Notes under the pieces: generated by a model
Told to the model about the DNA's origin: nothing
What the model saw: the letters and a program-made list of their open reading frames with translations, nothing else
Database searches by the model: none
Shown here: one piece after another, positions 8,791-20,589 of the stretch
How the letters are laid out: the number at the start of each line of letters is the position of its first letter
Position numbering within the stretch: the stretch's first letter is position 1
NCBI GenBank assembly: GCA_021292165.1
Contig: CM037876.1
Coordinates: 39,852,575-39,916,574, forward strand
Direction of reading: 5' to 3'
DNA from: Shinisaurus crocodilurus
Lineage: Eukaryota; Chordata; Lepidosauria; Squamata; Shinisauridae
DNA length: 64,000 nt
Program-made: the position numbers and the translations under genes

Positions 8791-11437
8791 GATATGCACT
8801 TTTTATGTAAATTGCTGTCCTGTTTTTTAGCTATGCATATCCTCTTTTTTGTTGATTCATAAGTGCCCATCCTATTTATATTATTTACTGAATTTTCTTG
8901 TAATCCAGAACCAAATTCCATGAAGAAAACTTGTAGTCCACTCAATGCAAAGGAATGTCATTAGTGATGGTACAGTTATAACTGGAAGATAAGAATATCA
9001 GTTCAATGTTTTAATTAGTGATGGCACCAATGTTTGTATTTGTGGGAGTTTGGAAATTAACTTCCCCAATTTAGAAACCCTATATCTATTATGAGCCAAA
9101 CCCTGAGTCTATTATGAGTCATGCCTGAACCTTCCCTGACATTTGCGTAAGGCTAATGTGCTTTGTGCCACATCTTCCTCATGCTGCAACCACTTCCCTT
9201 TCCCATCTAAACTTACCTGGCAGCAAAAGTGGGGAGGCCTTACTGTAGGGTCTCAAACAGACCTCTAAATTGCCATAGCAGCAAACTGGACCCTAGATCC
9301 AGGGTCTTAGTGGGATGTAGTTCCCATGGAGCCCGATGACCATACTAGAACATTAGGTCCAACGGGAACATCTCCCACGGATCCTTGTGCTCAGGATGCT
9401 ACATTAATGCTGAAGGTTCTAATGGAGACTCCACAGGGAGGTTGTGTTACAAGGCTTTACCACCAGCACTAGGAATGTTTTGGGGAAAGCAAAGGGGTAC
9501 ACTCCTGATGACATCATCAGAACTGTGACAGGGCCTTATCTTGTAATGGAACTGATCTTAATTTCAGTCCTAGTCAAATTCATCTCAAAGCAAACCATTC
9601 TTTACTGAGCATAGGGGATCTCACTTTTCACTATTTTTCTTTCTATATATAGTACACAAATAACTTCAAGTTATAAGAGTCCAGATCTGGGGAAAAAAAA
9701 CACACACAGCAAAATCCAAAACTTATGTGAAAGAAGTGAAAAGTGTCACTAGAGAGAGATTATGCTGTAGTGTAAGTTTATCGATTTTCTGCTGCTTTTG
9801 ATTTACTTTGACTGATTTACTAAATGATCAGCAGCCACCACCAACCCCGCCCCCATTACTGCAAACAGAAGAAAAGCCATCACCTTAAATTATAAAGGAG
9901 CTACAGGAGAGATCTGAGCCCAAACTCCGATACTTCCAAGTATCTAACAGATCCTGTGAAATGAGGAGTCTTTGATTTCGGCATTTAATTATGTCTCAAT
10001 TGGATTATAATAATCCTTTTCCTCCTTGTTTCTTGTATTCCATTTTCTATACTCCTCTTGCACGTAATTAAAAATGCAAGCAGCCTGGCTAAGCTGGTGA
10101 AATTAAGGCTGACATAACAGGAGAGTTGCATCTGGTGAATCTTATTTTTAACCTTTAAAATCTGAGCCTCTGGGGATATTGGTGGGTGATGGGTTTAGGT
10201 TTTTTTTTTGTTTTTTGTTCTAATATAGCAGAATCTGACAAAAAAACAACATTCTATTGGCATTGCATGAAGAGATAAGATTCCCATGAGATCTGTCCTA
10301 AATAAAGCCATCCTTCAAAAACCAGCCATATTATACTTTTATTTGGAGTGGTCCTGTTTTTACAAGTGTAATTATAGATGTTCCCAGGGGCTCAGAAAAT
10401 ATTTGTTAAAGCAACAGGAACAGGTAAGGTGGGCAGATATCTACAGCAGAGCACACTTTGGGTTATTCTAGGATACCTACTAATTAAGAGCAACATTATT
10501 GCAGCTGATTCTGTGGCCTCAAACAGTCAGAAAGTAAGAGCAAAGCTGTTTATGTGATGCAATACCATTAAAATATAACTGCTGTAGGCTTATTCTATAT
10601 TTTATTCTGCTATTCCCCTTTGTCCAATAAATATCCCCCCTTTTTTCCTGCCTAGAGCTATTACAGGGGTGCAGAATTTCTTTCAGCCCACGGGCTGAAC
10701 TCCATTAGGAAGAAGCTCTTGGGAGCTGCATTCCAGTGATGAGCAGGGCCAAAGGCAAAAACATACCCTCCAACATTTCACAGATGAAAATAGATGAAAA
10801 TTCACATGTGTGAATTTGTAAGAGGTATGGTTCAGCAACATGAAGGTGTGATCAAGAGAGTGTGGCCAGGCAACACAAGGGCATAGCCAAGGGTATGGCC
10901 AGGTAACCAAAGTGAATTGTCAAGTAAAAAAGTTATTAGAGGAAACACACAATCTTATATATTATAATTAATACATTATATATTATTTTATAATATTTTA
11001 TCAGTGGCTTTTGTATTTTTATTTTTTTTAAAACCTTACTTAAACCTTAATTGTTGATATCTGGTGTTTTTCATGGGGGGGGGGTCAGTGCTTGCAGGGC
11101 AATCTCTTTCTTTTTGTTTTAAAATGGTCAGGATTGGCACAAATTCAACAGGTAAAGTTGACCCCCCCCCAAACATGGAGCTTCAGAGAGAAAGGGAAGT
11201 ATCTTGAATTTCTGACACTGTAAACTCACCTGTTAGAGGCACAGAGTCAGCTCTGTTAGGAAATAAAATCTTTGGCAATATAAAGATAGGAATCATGTGA
11301 TAAATTCCCTCATTCACCTCTCCCTCCCTCTGTCCAGGCCATTGGGTGCAGCCTCCTTTTCAGCAGGTAGAATGTGTGTGCACACATCCTCCCAGCGTCT
11401 GTCTCTCAGTGGAGCTGTTCTAGCCTAAAATGAGCTA
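8791..11437. other. Intergenic, mostly unrecognised; candidate conserved block at 9,890-10,160
   Basis: No exon or transposon end was recognised. The interval 9,890-10,160 is low in repeat character and has clustered homeodomain-type cores (TTTAATTATG, TTGGATTATAATAATCC, CGTAATTAAAAATGCAAG). This resembles ancient vertebrate enhancers but cannot be confirmed by eye. Confidence 0.4.
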
Positions 11438-11529
11438 CACTTAAAGGGGCCATGCCATGGGCAAAATTGCAGCTAAGCTTGCAGTTTTAGCTTAGCTGCA
11501 ATTTTCCCCATGGTGTGACCCCTTTAACA
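11438..11529. repeat. Short hairpin MITE
   Basis: TTAAAGGGGCCATGCCATGG and AAAATTGCAGCTAAGCTT are mirrored by AGCTTAGCTGCAATTTT and CCATGGTGTGACCCCTTTAA. The arms are about 39 bp with few mismatches and a short loop. Class uncertain. Confidence 0.8.
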
Positions 11530-12345
11530 AAAGTTTAAAAAGTTTAAAGTAGCTTTCAGTTGCGGAGGCAGGGGAATTCGGGATTCTGCATGACAAAATG
11601 AGAAGCAGGGATGGCTTAAGGGTTTTTCATGACAGTCCTGGCATTTTTGGGGCAGTTGGAGACTATGCAAAAAGGACAGGCCCCCAAATACAGCATATTT
11701 TAGCTTAAAGCTTTTGCTGCAGGTAACTAAGCTTTAGAAGAGGCATTTTCAACCATTTAGGATGGGGGGAAATGCAGAAAAGCAGGAAAACCACCAAATA
11801 ACCAGTGGTTGGGGAAAAGGGGTGTGGACTTCTAGGGAACCCCAGAGGGTCAGATTTGGCCTGAGTTTCTGCATCCCTGGCTTGTTGACTACAACAGTGG
11901 ACTGTACAGTTGCAAAGATGAACATTTTGATCCAGCTAGGGGCACGTGTCGTGTGTAAAAAAGCAGGATTATGTGTATACCTTCTTAGCTGGATGAGGAA
12001 CCATAGATGGGTACTGTGTGTGCATGCCTCCTGGCCTGATCCAGTGGCTGCTGTTGCACACATATAGCCTCAGCCAGGACATTGACAATAGCCGTGAGCC
12101 TAGCCATACCCTTCAAAGAACTCTTAAGCTAATGGGCTCTTTACACACTGAATAACCTTTTTTTGGAAAAGGTTTTGATCACCATGGCGATTGCTTTGTT
12201 CTTTTACTCTAAAATGAATCCTAAAAGCTTTCCCTTTTGATCGGCAGTCTCACCCTTCACTCCCCGTGGAGAGAGGTTGTTTGTCCAGAAACCCTATCCT
12301 CATCACTACCTAGTCATATTAATGGAGTGCTATCTCTCTAGAGCA
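11530..12345. other. Intergenic, no recognised feature
   Basis: No convincing coding, RNA or transposon signal. Open frames on both strands near 11,750-12,070 overlap each other and show no protein-family resemblance. Confidence 0.5.
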
Positions 12346-12649
12346 GGAGATGGGAACCTGAGACCATGCCCCCAAAGCTACTGGACTGTAACTGCCATCA
12401 CCCCTGACCATTGGCCATGGTGATTGAGGCTGATGTGAACAGCAGCTGGAGGGCCCCAGGGCCCCACTCCAGCTCTAGAGAAGGGATGGCCAACTTCTCC
12501 AGGCAGGATCCTTCCTGTTCAAGCTACTTGGTCTGGTTGGGATCTGCCCGGCCATCTTAGGGATGTACATGGGCTGAGGACCAGGTTGAAGAACCCTCCC
12601 AGCGTACACACACTAAATGAGAAGATGCCTCAGAGGCTGCCACAGGCTT

Positions 12650-13035
12650 AAGAAATAAGAAGAGCCATGCTGGATCGGACCAAAGGCCTATCTAGTCCAG
12701 CATTCTGTTCCTACAGTGCCTGCCCACAAGAAAGACATGAGTGCAATAGCATCATCCCCAACAAATTCTCTACAGAACTATACTGCCTCTGTCTCTCATA
12801 CTGGAGGCAGCATATAGCCATCAGGACTAGTAGCTATTGGTAGCCTTCTCCGCCATGAATTTGTCCAACCCCCCCCTAAAGCCATCCAAGTTGGTGGCCA
12901 TCATCTCTACATCTTGAGGTGTCAAATTCCATAGTTTAACTATATGCTGTGTGCAGTACTTCTTTGTATCTATCCGGAATCTCCTACTATTTAGCTTCAT
13001 TGGAGGAGAGGGGCTTCGTGACTGTACTCTCACTT
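12650..13035 (-). mobile_element. L3/CR1-like LINE, 3' end
   Basis: The minus strand encodes the last ~60 residues of a LINE reverse transcriptase protein (RRFRIDTKKYCTQ, IVKLWN, GLDKFM) and continues into a 3' UTR. The UTR ends CTAGATAGGCCTTTGGTCCG, ATCCAGCATGGCTCTTCTTA, typical of an old amniote LINE tail. The rest of the element is missing. Confidence 0.8.
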
Positions 13036-16015
13036 TTGCAGTGCACCTGGTGGGTCAGAAACAAAGTCTTACCTGGTTTTTGACAGTACATGAGGCACTG
13101 CGTCTGATCTAGCAGGCACCCCATGTTAGTTGTCCATCACTGCTGTAGACAAAACAAGCGATCACACAAATCCACTCTTGGGGTCATGGCAGAGGGACCA
13201 CATGAGTTTTCAGTATTTCTTGGCCAAAGCGTATGTTGTTAAAGATGTAGCTAGGAAATGTGTCTTTTTTATATTTTTTATTTTACTTTAGAGTAAGCAT
13301 AGGTGTCCCAATCTGGATCAGGACCCTAGCTTGTAAGCTACGGTCCTTGTCCTTTAACCCTTCCCTCCTGCTGTGCTCCTGATATGGATCGCGCGTGCAC
13401 ACCCCACCATGTCTGCAATATATATTGCTGCATAGTGATCCATTTACTCTAACTGATTATTATTTGGCAATATAAAGTGCAGGTGTGGGTGGGGAGGCCT
13501 GATGGGACTGCTTTGGGGAGAAAAAGGTTAAAGGCCCCCTATTCCTCATGCTAGTAAGGGCCCCTGCATTTATTCTAAAGTTTAAAAAAGAAAGAGGAAG
13601 GGAGGGAGGGAGACACAGAGGCTAGTTACATCTTCTAACATGTGGTTTTGGGTCTCAGACCAACTGCACAAAGTCTTGCATCCCTTGAATGTGCCCGAAC
13701 CAAACTATGTCTGAAATTGACATCTGAACCTTTCTGGCTTGATGCAATATGAACTTTCCAAAGTACCCAACATCTCTTCGGTACAACTCATTTGATAGCT
13801 GGATGATCCAAGCAGCAGTTTGGATAAATGGAAGGGCCTTTGATTTCTCAACATGCTGCATGGTCTCTGAAGCCACCTTTAGATTATAAATCCATCAGGC
13901 AAGAACCAGGGACCAGGCAAGACTGCCAAAAAGGGGGCAGCTCAAAATGTGAACTCTCTGTACTCCGGTAGACTGGCTGTCCCCATTTTGAGATTGTTAT
14001 TTGAACCAGGCCTGTCTTGAAATATGGCTTGCACCTCACCTCTACTGCTCCCCAGTTCTCCTGCCAGCTCCCCCCCACACACCTTCCCCAAGGGGGAAAA
14101 AAAACAAAAAACCATTACCATGGAGCATGAACAATGGGTTCCCTTTGAGACAGGAGACTCCACGGGGCCTCTGCAAATGAGGCATGGAGAATCATTTCTT
14201 GCTGGTGATCATGGGCCATGTAATCACGCTTACGAGCTATTTGTAGGGGAAAGGGAGGGCTGGGAGGACAGGCAGGGGAGCAGCAGAGGTGAGGGGCTTG
14301 GGAATGATGATGATGATGGGGGGAAACTGGCTGGGAATGCAGAGTGATGGAAATTGAGCTTTGAACACATGAAAACCCCTTGAGGCTTTTTGAGCATTCA
14401 ACTCGAAAAGCCCAATTGATTTTTGGGGGAAGCTGGAGGGAGCTGGCACAGTCTTAGCAAGGACACTGTGTCACTTCTGCACAGAATCGACGCTAACTGG
14501 AGCTGAAGTAGCAGAAGAGAAAGCAGTTGCTATGCGACCTCCTAGTTTCAATATACTTATAGAGGTGGATTTATATATGGGCATTGCTTACAGGAATGTA
14601 TCAGAGCATGCTCCCCCCTTCTTTCTATCATTTATTGTTGAAAGGATTCTTTTATACTTAGGAGTTCTTTAATTAGCAAGTAATTACCGGTAACATTCTG
14701 AAAGTCTGTCATTCAATTAAAGATGCAGTATCCTGTGGGTATGAAATGCACACATTTGCTAGTCAGAGCAAAGACAAAACTTATTTACATGTTATATGTC
14801 ATCAAAGCACTGCTATACCTATAATTTTCAAAACACTCTTTTGGGTTGCATTATTATTAGCTGTTAAATTATTGGCTGTTAAGTTATTAGCTGTGACAAT
14901 GATGAAACACTTAATATCTTGCATTATTAATCTCAAATCAGACTTCGTACGAGCCTGATTTTCCATCTCTAATTAATACCCTGATCCAGAGCTCCATATT
15001 TGCTTCAGTACACACATGGAGCTCCTGTATGTGTTGGCTCTATTAAAAAGGCTATGAAGACCCTACAAGTGGCAGAGGGATGTGATAGAGTGAGTGTACA
15101 CATTGAAGCCTCTGCAACCACACCAGATCAGGGGAACTGATGAGGAATATGGATTCCCTCCACTAACATTGCAAGAGCACCTTCTGATGTCATCAAAGCA
15201 AAGAAACATGGCCCAAAAGTGCCCAGTAATGCTGAACTAATGATTCTGGCACTTGTCAGACACCATATTTCTATCATGACGAAGGAGTGGTGATTCTTGA
15301 TACTTAAAGACACTTCTGTTGAATATATTCAATATATCCAACATAGAAGCAACTGGATTTATGATCAGTGGCATAAATTATGGGCAAATCCAATGCATAT
15401 GGGGACTTTTCCCTCCTCTCTTCCCACCCTGCAGCTCCTGTTTCCCCCAAATCTGCTCTGGAGGGTCTCCCAACTCTCTAGATCAGAGTTTGAGGTTGTG
15501 TCTGGGGGGCTCCAGGGAATGGGGAATCACCCCCTCTCCACTCCACTCCACTGACAGAACCCATTCCATCAGTAGGAGGGGCTCATTGGCTACAATCCAT
15601 TGTATCTACATACATTTGAACACCCAGGAGGGATAGACTGAACCTCTTTCTCCTGTCATAGTAAGCACTGCTCTCTGTTGCTTGTTGAAGATAAATTCAG
15701 TAGAACCATCTTCCTAGTGCTATAGATGTCCATAGACATGGTGGTGGAGGAAATGCTGGCTTGCACTGGTAAGCCTAGAGTGGAAGCCTATGCAAAGCAA
15801 CTGCTACACTCTCCGTTATACACACTCATACTAACTTCTATTACACATGCTGACATTAACCCAGAGTTGACTTTTTCAGTGGATGTTTAGCCAACAGAGA
15901 CTAGTGTATGCACCAGAATCTGTTTACATTACAGACCTCTACATTACATAGTAGAAGAACCCATTTCTGAAAGATTTTCTAGGGTATCATGAATTTGGAC
16001 CCATATTAGCGGATT
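13036..16015. other. Intergenic, little recognised
   Basis: A short three-unit 15-bp tandem (TTATTAGCTGTTAAA) is at about 14,860-14,905, and a purine-rich AGGGAGGG run at about 13,585-13,615. No exon, RNA gene or complete transposon was recognised. Confidence 0.5.
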
Positions 16016-16019
16016 CAAA

Positions 16020-16490
16020 AAGACTAATGCAACTCAATGGGGAGGCGCGACTTCCTTACCTGGCCCAGGGCCGGCAGTGGTGGCGCGTCCCCGCGCCTGA
16101 GGGAGAGGGGCGGTCAAGGCCCCTCATCATCGCCGGTCGGGTGCCGGAGTTGGCCCGGCCGGCGCGCCCCCTTTCAGCTCCTGGCGGGGCGGTGTGGGCG
16201 GAAGAAGCTCCTCTTCGTCGCCGGCTGGGCCGGTATCGGCCCAGCTGGCGTGGACTCGGACGGCTCCGGGCAGCTCCGCCTGAGCTGGAGCCGACAGTGG
16301 CGGCGCAGCCACGCGCCAGACTGGAGAGGGAGCGGGAGAAGCCCCTCTTATTCGCCGGCCGGGCGCTGCAAGTGGCCCCGGCCGGCGTGGCTTTTAGGGC
16401 TCCGGCGTGTGCCTGGACGGCTCCATCGCCTGGGCCAGGGCCGGCAGCGGCGGCGCGTCCTCGACAATCTTCTGAAGATATGGGTCTGTT
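16020..16490. repeat. GC-rich degenerate tandem repeat
   Basis: Roughly three imperfect units of about 150 bp share GGCCCAGGGCCGGCAG, GGCGGCGCGTCC, AAGCCCCTCTTATTCGCCGG and GGCCGGCG. The block starts and stops abruptly in AT-rich DNA. Related motifs (AAGCCCCTCTTCTTCGCCGG, GGCGGCGCGTCCTCG) occur in the cargo of the hAT at 4,889-5,119. Long open frames here reflect low stop-codon density, not selection that I can see. Confidence 0.75.
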
Positions 16491-16664
16491 ATGCTTAAGA
16501 AAAGATTTAACCTATGTCACGGCAAGGGCTGCAAATTTCTTTTGTATTGCAATGCAAATTAGGGGGGAAATGTGTTCGACTCTATCTAACTATTTGAATT
16601 CCTATATTTGTTCTTTGGTATCAAAACTCTAATGTGTCTGCATTTACAGAGGTTTAGTGTCCTG

Positions 16665-16800
16665 ATTACAAAAGTAATGAGGCCACTCTGTTCTGCTTTG
16701 GTCAGACCCCACGTGTAATATTGTCCCCAGTTCTGAGCACTGCAGTTTAAGAATGATATCTACAAACTAGAAGAAGGCTACAAAAGACTGGTCGGCGCTG
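16665..16800 (+). mobile_element. LINE scrap (CR1/L2 group)
   Basis: CTGCTTTGGTCAGACCCCAC, CCAGTTCTGAGCACTGCAGT and AAGAATGATATCTACAAACT correspond to the ALVRPHLEYCVQFWAP block near the end of CR1-group ORF2. Only this block is left. Confidence 0.65.
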
Positions 16801-17184
16801 CTTTCCAGGGGCTAGCCTTGGCCCTGAGGGGTCAGAGGGCTAGGGGGGGCAGGCCCCCCGTTATTCGGCGCCGGTGGTGCCGGACCGGGGCTTTGCTGCT
16901 GGTGTGCCGCGTGGACGGCCGCCCACCAGATGTCTCCGATGCACGAACAGCGGATTCTCAACAGCCGCCTTTCAGCTGCCGGCGGTCGCTCCGCTGTTCT
17001 TCAGCGCCATTGGTGCTGCCTCTAGGCCATTTTTCCACCGTTTTGCTAAAGTTATTACAGCAAATAATTGAAATAATAATTATTACTTTAATTAATTGAT
17101 TACTTTTAATTTAATTAATGGATTATTTAATTGATTGATTAATTAATAAATACATAATACGATAATACATAATACTGTATAATA

Positions 17185-17262
17185 CTATACAGGCCTGTGG
17201 CTCACGCCGGCTCAGCTTGTCCGAGCGCGGAAAAGCTGAGCAGGGTCAGGCCTGGTTATTAC
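17185..17262 (+). mobile_element. 5S-rRNA-derived SINE head, 3'-truncated
   Basis: GGCCTGTGGCTCACGCCGGC and GAGCAGGGTCAGGCCTGG match the 5S-headed SINEs at 30,823 and 43,490. It breaks off within the 5S C-box region. The head retains 5S internal promoter sequence. Confidence 0.75.
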
Positions 17263-17411
17263 CGTTCTTTAGATTGCCATTTTCGCAATATTAAATTTGA
17301 TTCATCCCAAACATGGAGAATTTTCCAGGCTTAAATTTAGTTCATTCCAAATTATGCACTTTAGTGCACATTGCTCATAATACAACAATTAGTCTGCATG
17401 TTGGTCTAATA

Positions 17412-18142
17412 CAGTGATCGCGAACCATTTTGAGCATGAGTGCCCAAACTGCAACACAAAACCAACTTGTTTATTTCAAAGTGCCAACACTGCAATTAAA
17501 CCTGAATACCGAGGTTTTAGTTTTACAAAAACAACTCATACAGTTGTTCGAACTAATCAACATCTTTTGTATAACCAGACTGAAATTGTATGGGGCAAGC
17601 TTTACCCCGGGTCCTTTCCCTGCTTCTACAGGTGTTGGATTAGTAAAAGTAAAAGTCAACCTGTACTACGATGAGCAAGATAAACAAGAAAACTAAACGT
17701 GCTTAACACATTTTAAACACTTTATGTCTTGGATTATAAACACAGCATTAGGTAAGAGTTGACATTGGGCATGCTTTTGCACAATTAAGGTAATTCTGCT
17801 ATTGCATGCATGCTGATAATTGGCCAAACCTTGACTCATACTCCGTTAGTTGAGAGCAACACATGCAGCACTCAGGTCAACTGTGAGGGCTTTACATCCA
17901 AGCTATGCTCTGTGCATCATGCTTCATAATCTTTTAAATGTGATAACAATGTAGAAAAGAATTCTGTAACAGGAATTCTAGAATAAAATCATTCTGTTCC
18001 ACACTGTGAGAAAGAACAAGATCATTAGTCTTTCGCAGAAGGGCACAGTCTTTTCGTGATCTGGTGACCAATGTCTCGAGTGACCACAGAGAGGCCCCGG
18101 CATGCCAGCTATGGCACACGTGCCATAGGTTCGTCATCACTG
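17412..18142. mobile_element. hAT non-autonomous transposon, second copy
   Basis: The ends are CAGTGATCGCGAACC and GGTTCGTCATCACTG, with a perfect 8-bp target duplication GTCTAATA (17,404-17,411 and 18,143-18,150). Its sequence is the reverse orientation of the copy at 47,346-48,266. No transposase is encoded. Confidence 0.93.
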
Positions 18143-18469
18143 GTCTAATATATACAATTTTGCAAGCAAAGATCATGCCCCATAAGGGTCAACCGAAACC
18201 AGGCAGCCAGGCCAGTCCCTCACATGGACTAGGACAGTGCCAGGTTCCCAAAAGAGCCCCAGCCCAATTAAATTAGAGGCACTGTTGCTTTTGCTGTACA
18301 TCTGCCCACGCAGGGCAGATGCCGATTATATATATCACATTTTTAAATAGGGCCTCGGCCTATGGGATCTTCCATCTCATGCTCAGCACTTGAACAAGTC
18401 AATCAGATGTCGAGACAATACAGGGCGGCTTCCTTTAGGCCAGAGGCCAGGCTATGGGGCGTGGGTGAC

Positions 18470-18600
18470 CTAGGAATGAATTCTGCCAGAATCCCCCAAA
18501 TGCTGCTACCAGTCAATGGCAACAATACTGGGCTAGATAGACCAATGGTCTGATTTAGTATAAAGCAGCTTACTATGTTGCTATCCCTCCCTCTCTCCTG
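18470..18600 (+). mobile_element. tRNA-SINE tail, headless, in duplication copy 1
   Basis: GCTGCTACCAGTCAATGGCA, ACAATACTGGGCTAGATAGA, CCAATGGTCTGATTTAGTAT and AGCAGCTTACTATGTTGC form the 3' part of the tRNA SINE. The same piece recurs at 19,449-19,545. Copy 1 shows the uninterrupted junction that a second SINE occupies in copy 2. Confidence 0.8.
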
Positions 18601-19109
18601 CAAGTATTGTAGATCCTCACATGTTCACATTTCTAGGAACGATACTGCTGCCTCTGTTTCTTTATTTCAGAACGGTCAGGGGCCAGACCGATGAGTGTAT
18701 TGGTGCGTGGACACTCCTTCATTTCTGGGCGGCTCGAAGGGCTGTAACTCCAAGCCAAGGAACCCAGCTGCGAAGCAAACAATGACGGACATCCACTGGT
18801 TGGGATGCCGCGGCTTACTTTGGCAGAACCTACTGACCACCCGGTTCCGGTCTGGCATTAATAAGCGACCCATGCAACGGTAGGTGCTGCATCTTGGGGG
18901 AATTATCTGGGATTACTCATGGGCAAGGCCTTAATCCTGCAAGTGCTGGCAGACTCTCGGACCATCAAAGATGCCCTGCAGTGCAGATTCTCTGACCATA
19001 TCCTGCCATGCTACCGTAGGAGGGGCAACCCCCGCACCGGCAGGTGCTGTATATTGGGGGAGTGATCCAGGCTAAGAGGTGTTGGCGATCTCAGGCCTAT
19101 CGGTCTAAC

Positions 19110-19545
19110 GCATGGGGAGTGGCCGTAGCTCAGTGGTAGTGCACGTGCTGTGCATTGAGAAGGTCCCAGGTTCAATCCCCGGCATCTCCAAGTTGGCATA
19201 GGAAAGAATTCTGCCAGAACCCGGTGTAGTGGTGAGAATGTTAGACTGGGACTCGGGAAATCCGGGTTCTATTCCCCGCTCGGCCATGAAACTCACTGGG
19301 TGACTTTGGGCTGGTCACTGGCTCTCAGCGTAACCTGCCTCACAGGGTTGTTGTGAGGATAAAATGGAGAGGAGGAGGATTGTGTAAGCCGCCTTGGGTT
19401 CCTTGCAGAAAAGAAAAGGCAGGGTATAAATATAATAAATAAATAAATAGCTGCTACCAGTCAATGTCAACAATACTGGGCTACATGGACCAATGGTCTG
19501 ATTTAGTAAAAGGCGGCTTCCTATGTTCCTAACCCTCTCTCTCAC
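19110..19545 (+). mobile_element. tRNA-derived SINE, interrupted by a second SINE
   Basis: The head (GGCCGTAGCTCAGTGGTAGT, an A box, and AGGTTCAATCCCC, a B box) is at 19,122-19,185. The tail (ACAATACTGGGCTACATGGA, CCAATGGTCTGATTTAGTAA) is at 19,468-19,520. Between them, 19,221-19,448 is a different SINE. The tail matches the headless copy at 18,490-18,580. Confidence 0.85.
19221..19448 (+). mobile_element. Sauria-type tRNA SINE with Bov-B-like tail, nested
   Basis: It has a tRNA-related head (GGTGTAGTGGTGAGAATG and GGGTTCTATTCCCC), the conserved body (ATGAAACTCACTGGGTGACT, CCTCACAGGGTTGTTGTGAG) and a 3' end GCCGCCTTGGGTTCC leading to GGGTATAAATATAATAAATA. That tail is the Bov-B-related 3' end by which such SINEs are mobilised. 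The same family is at 57,182 and 61,240. Confidence 0.87.
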
Positions 19546-19734
19546 CTGCTAGTTATGGTAGATCCTCACATGTTCACATTTCTATGAACGATACTGCGGC
19601 CTCTGTTTCTTTATTGCAGAACGTTCAGGGGCCAGACCAGTGCATATTTTGGTGCATGGACACTCCTTTGTTCCTGGGAGGCTCGAAGCAGCTTGCTGTG
19701 GCAGAACATACTGACCACCCTGTTCCGGTCTGGC

Positions 19735-20065
19735 CTCAATGAGCAACCCCCGCACCGGCAGGTGCTGCATCCTGGGGGAACGATCTGGGCTTAATGAACA
19801 ACCCGCGCACCGGCAGGTGCTGCATCCTGGGAGAACGATCTGGCCTCAATGAGCAACCCCCGCACCAGCAGGTGCTGCATCCTGGGGGAACGATCAGGGC
19901 CTAATGAACAACCCACGCACCGGCAGGTGCTGCATCCTGGAGGAACGATCTGGCCTCAATGAGCAACCCCCGCACCAGCAGGTGCTGCATCCTGGGGGAA
20001 CGATCAGGGCCTAATGAACAACCCCTGCACCGGCAGGTGCTGCATCTTGGATGAATGATCTGGGC
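19735..20065 (+). repeat. 55-bp tandem repeat with 110-bp higher-order unit
   Basis: About six units each contain AACCCCCGCACCGGCAGGTG and CATCCTGGGGGAACGATC. Neighbouring units alternate (CCTCAATGAGCAAC versus CCTAATGAACAAC), so the true period is about 110 bp. Each unit holds the decayed GGND block of the SGNH-like gene. Confidence 0.9.
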
Positions 20066-20589
20066 TTACTTATGAGCAAGGCCTTAATCCTGCAAGCGCT
20101 TGCAGACTTTCGGACCAACAAAGATGGCCTGCGGTTCAAAGTGTCTGTTCATATCCTGCCACGCTACTGTTGGAGAGGCAACCCCTGCACCGGCAGGTGC
20201 GGCATCGCGTGGAAATGATCTGGGCTTGCTCATGAGCAAGGCCTTAATCCTGAAAGTGATTGCAGACTGTAGGACCATCAAAGATGGCCTGTGGTTCAGA
20301 ATGTCTGATCACATCCTGCCATGCTACTGTTGGCGGAGCAATGCAAGCTTCATGATTATGAACTAAGCAACCAGAAGGGTAATGAAAATGTTAAAAGGTG
20401 GGGTGGGGAGGGTTATTCTGTACCCCATCCTGAGATTGTGTCAGCACAGAGGGAGCTGTACCGCACCGACGAAGTGCTTTTCGCCGATGAAGGCAACAAC
20501 GTGTTTCTCAAAGACCTGCAAAGGGCCCTGCTGGAACTTGTTCCGGGCAGGTGGGGGAGAGGGGACTAAGCAGACGCTGGTCCCTCTCT

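Noticed and set aside
16027..16632. 201-residue plus-strand open frame in the GC-rich block
   Set aside because: The block is a degenerate repeat with few stop codons in any frame, overlapping frames are equally open, and no domain is recognisable.
19118..19200. A tRNA gene (A and B boxes present)
   Set aside because: The sequence continues into a SINE body and cannot form a proper acceptor stem at the expected distance.
19735..20065. CRISPR-like regular repeats
   Set aside because: The units are contiguous without unique spacers, and the genome is vertebrate. The 40-bp array at 28,114 is rejected for the same reason.
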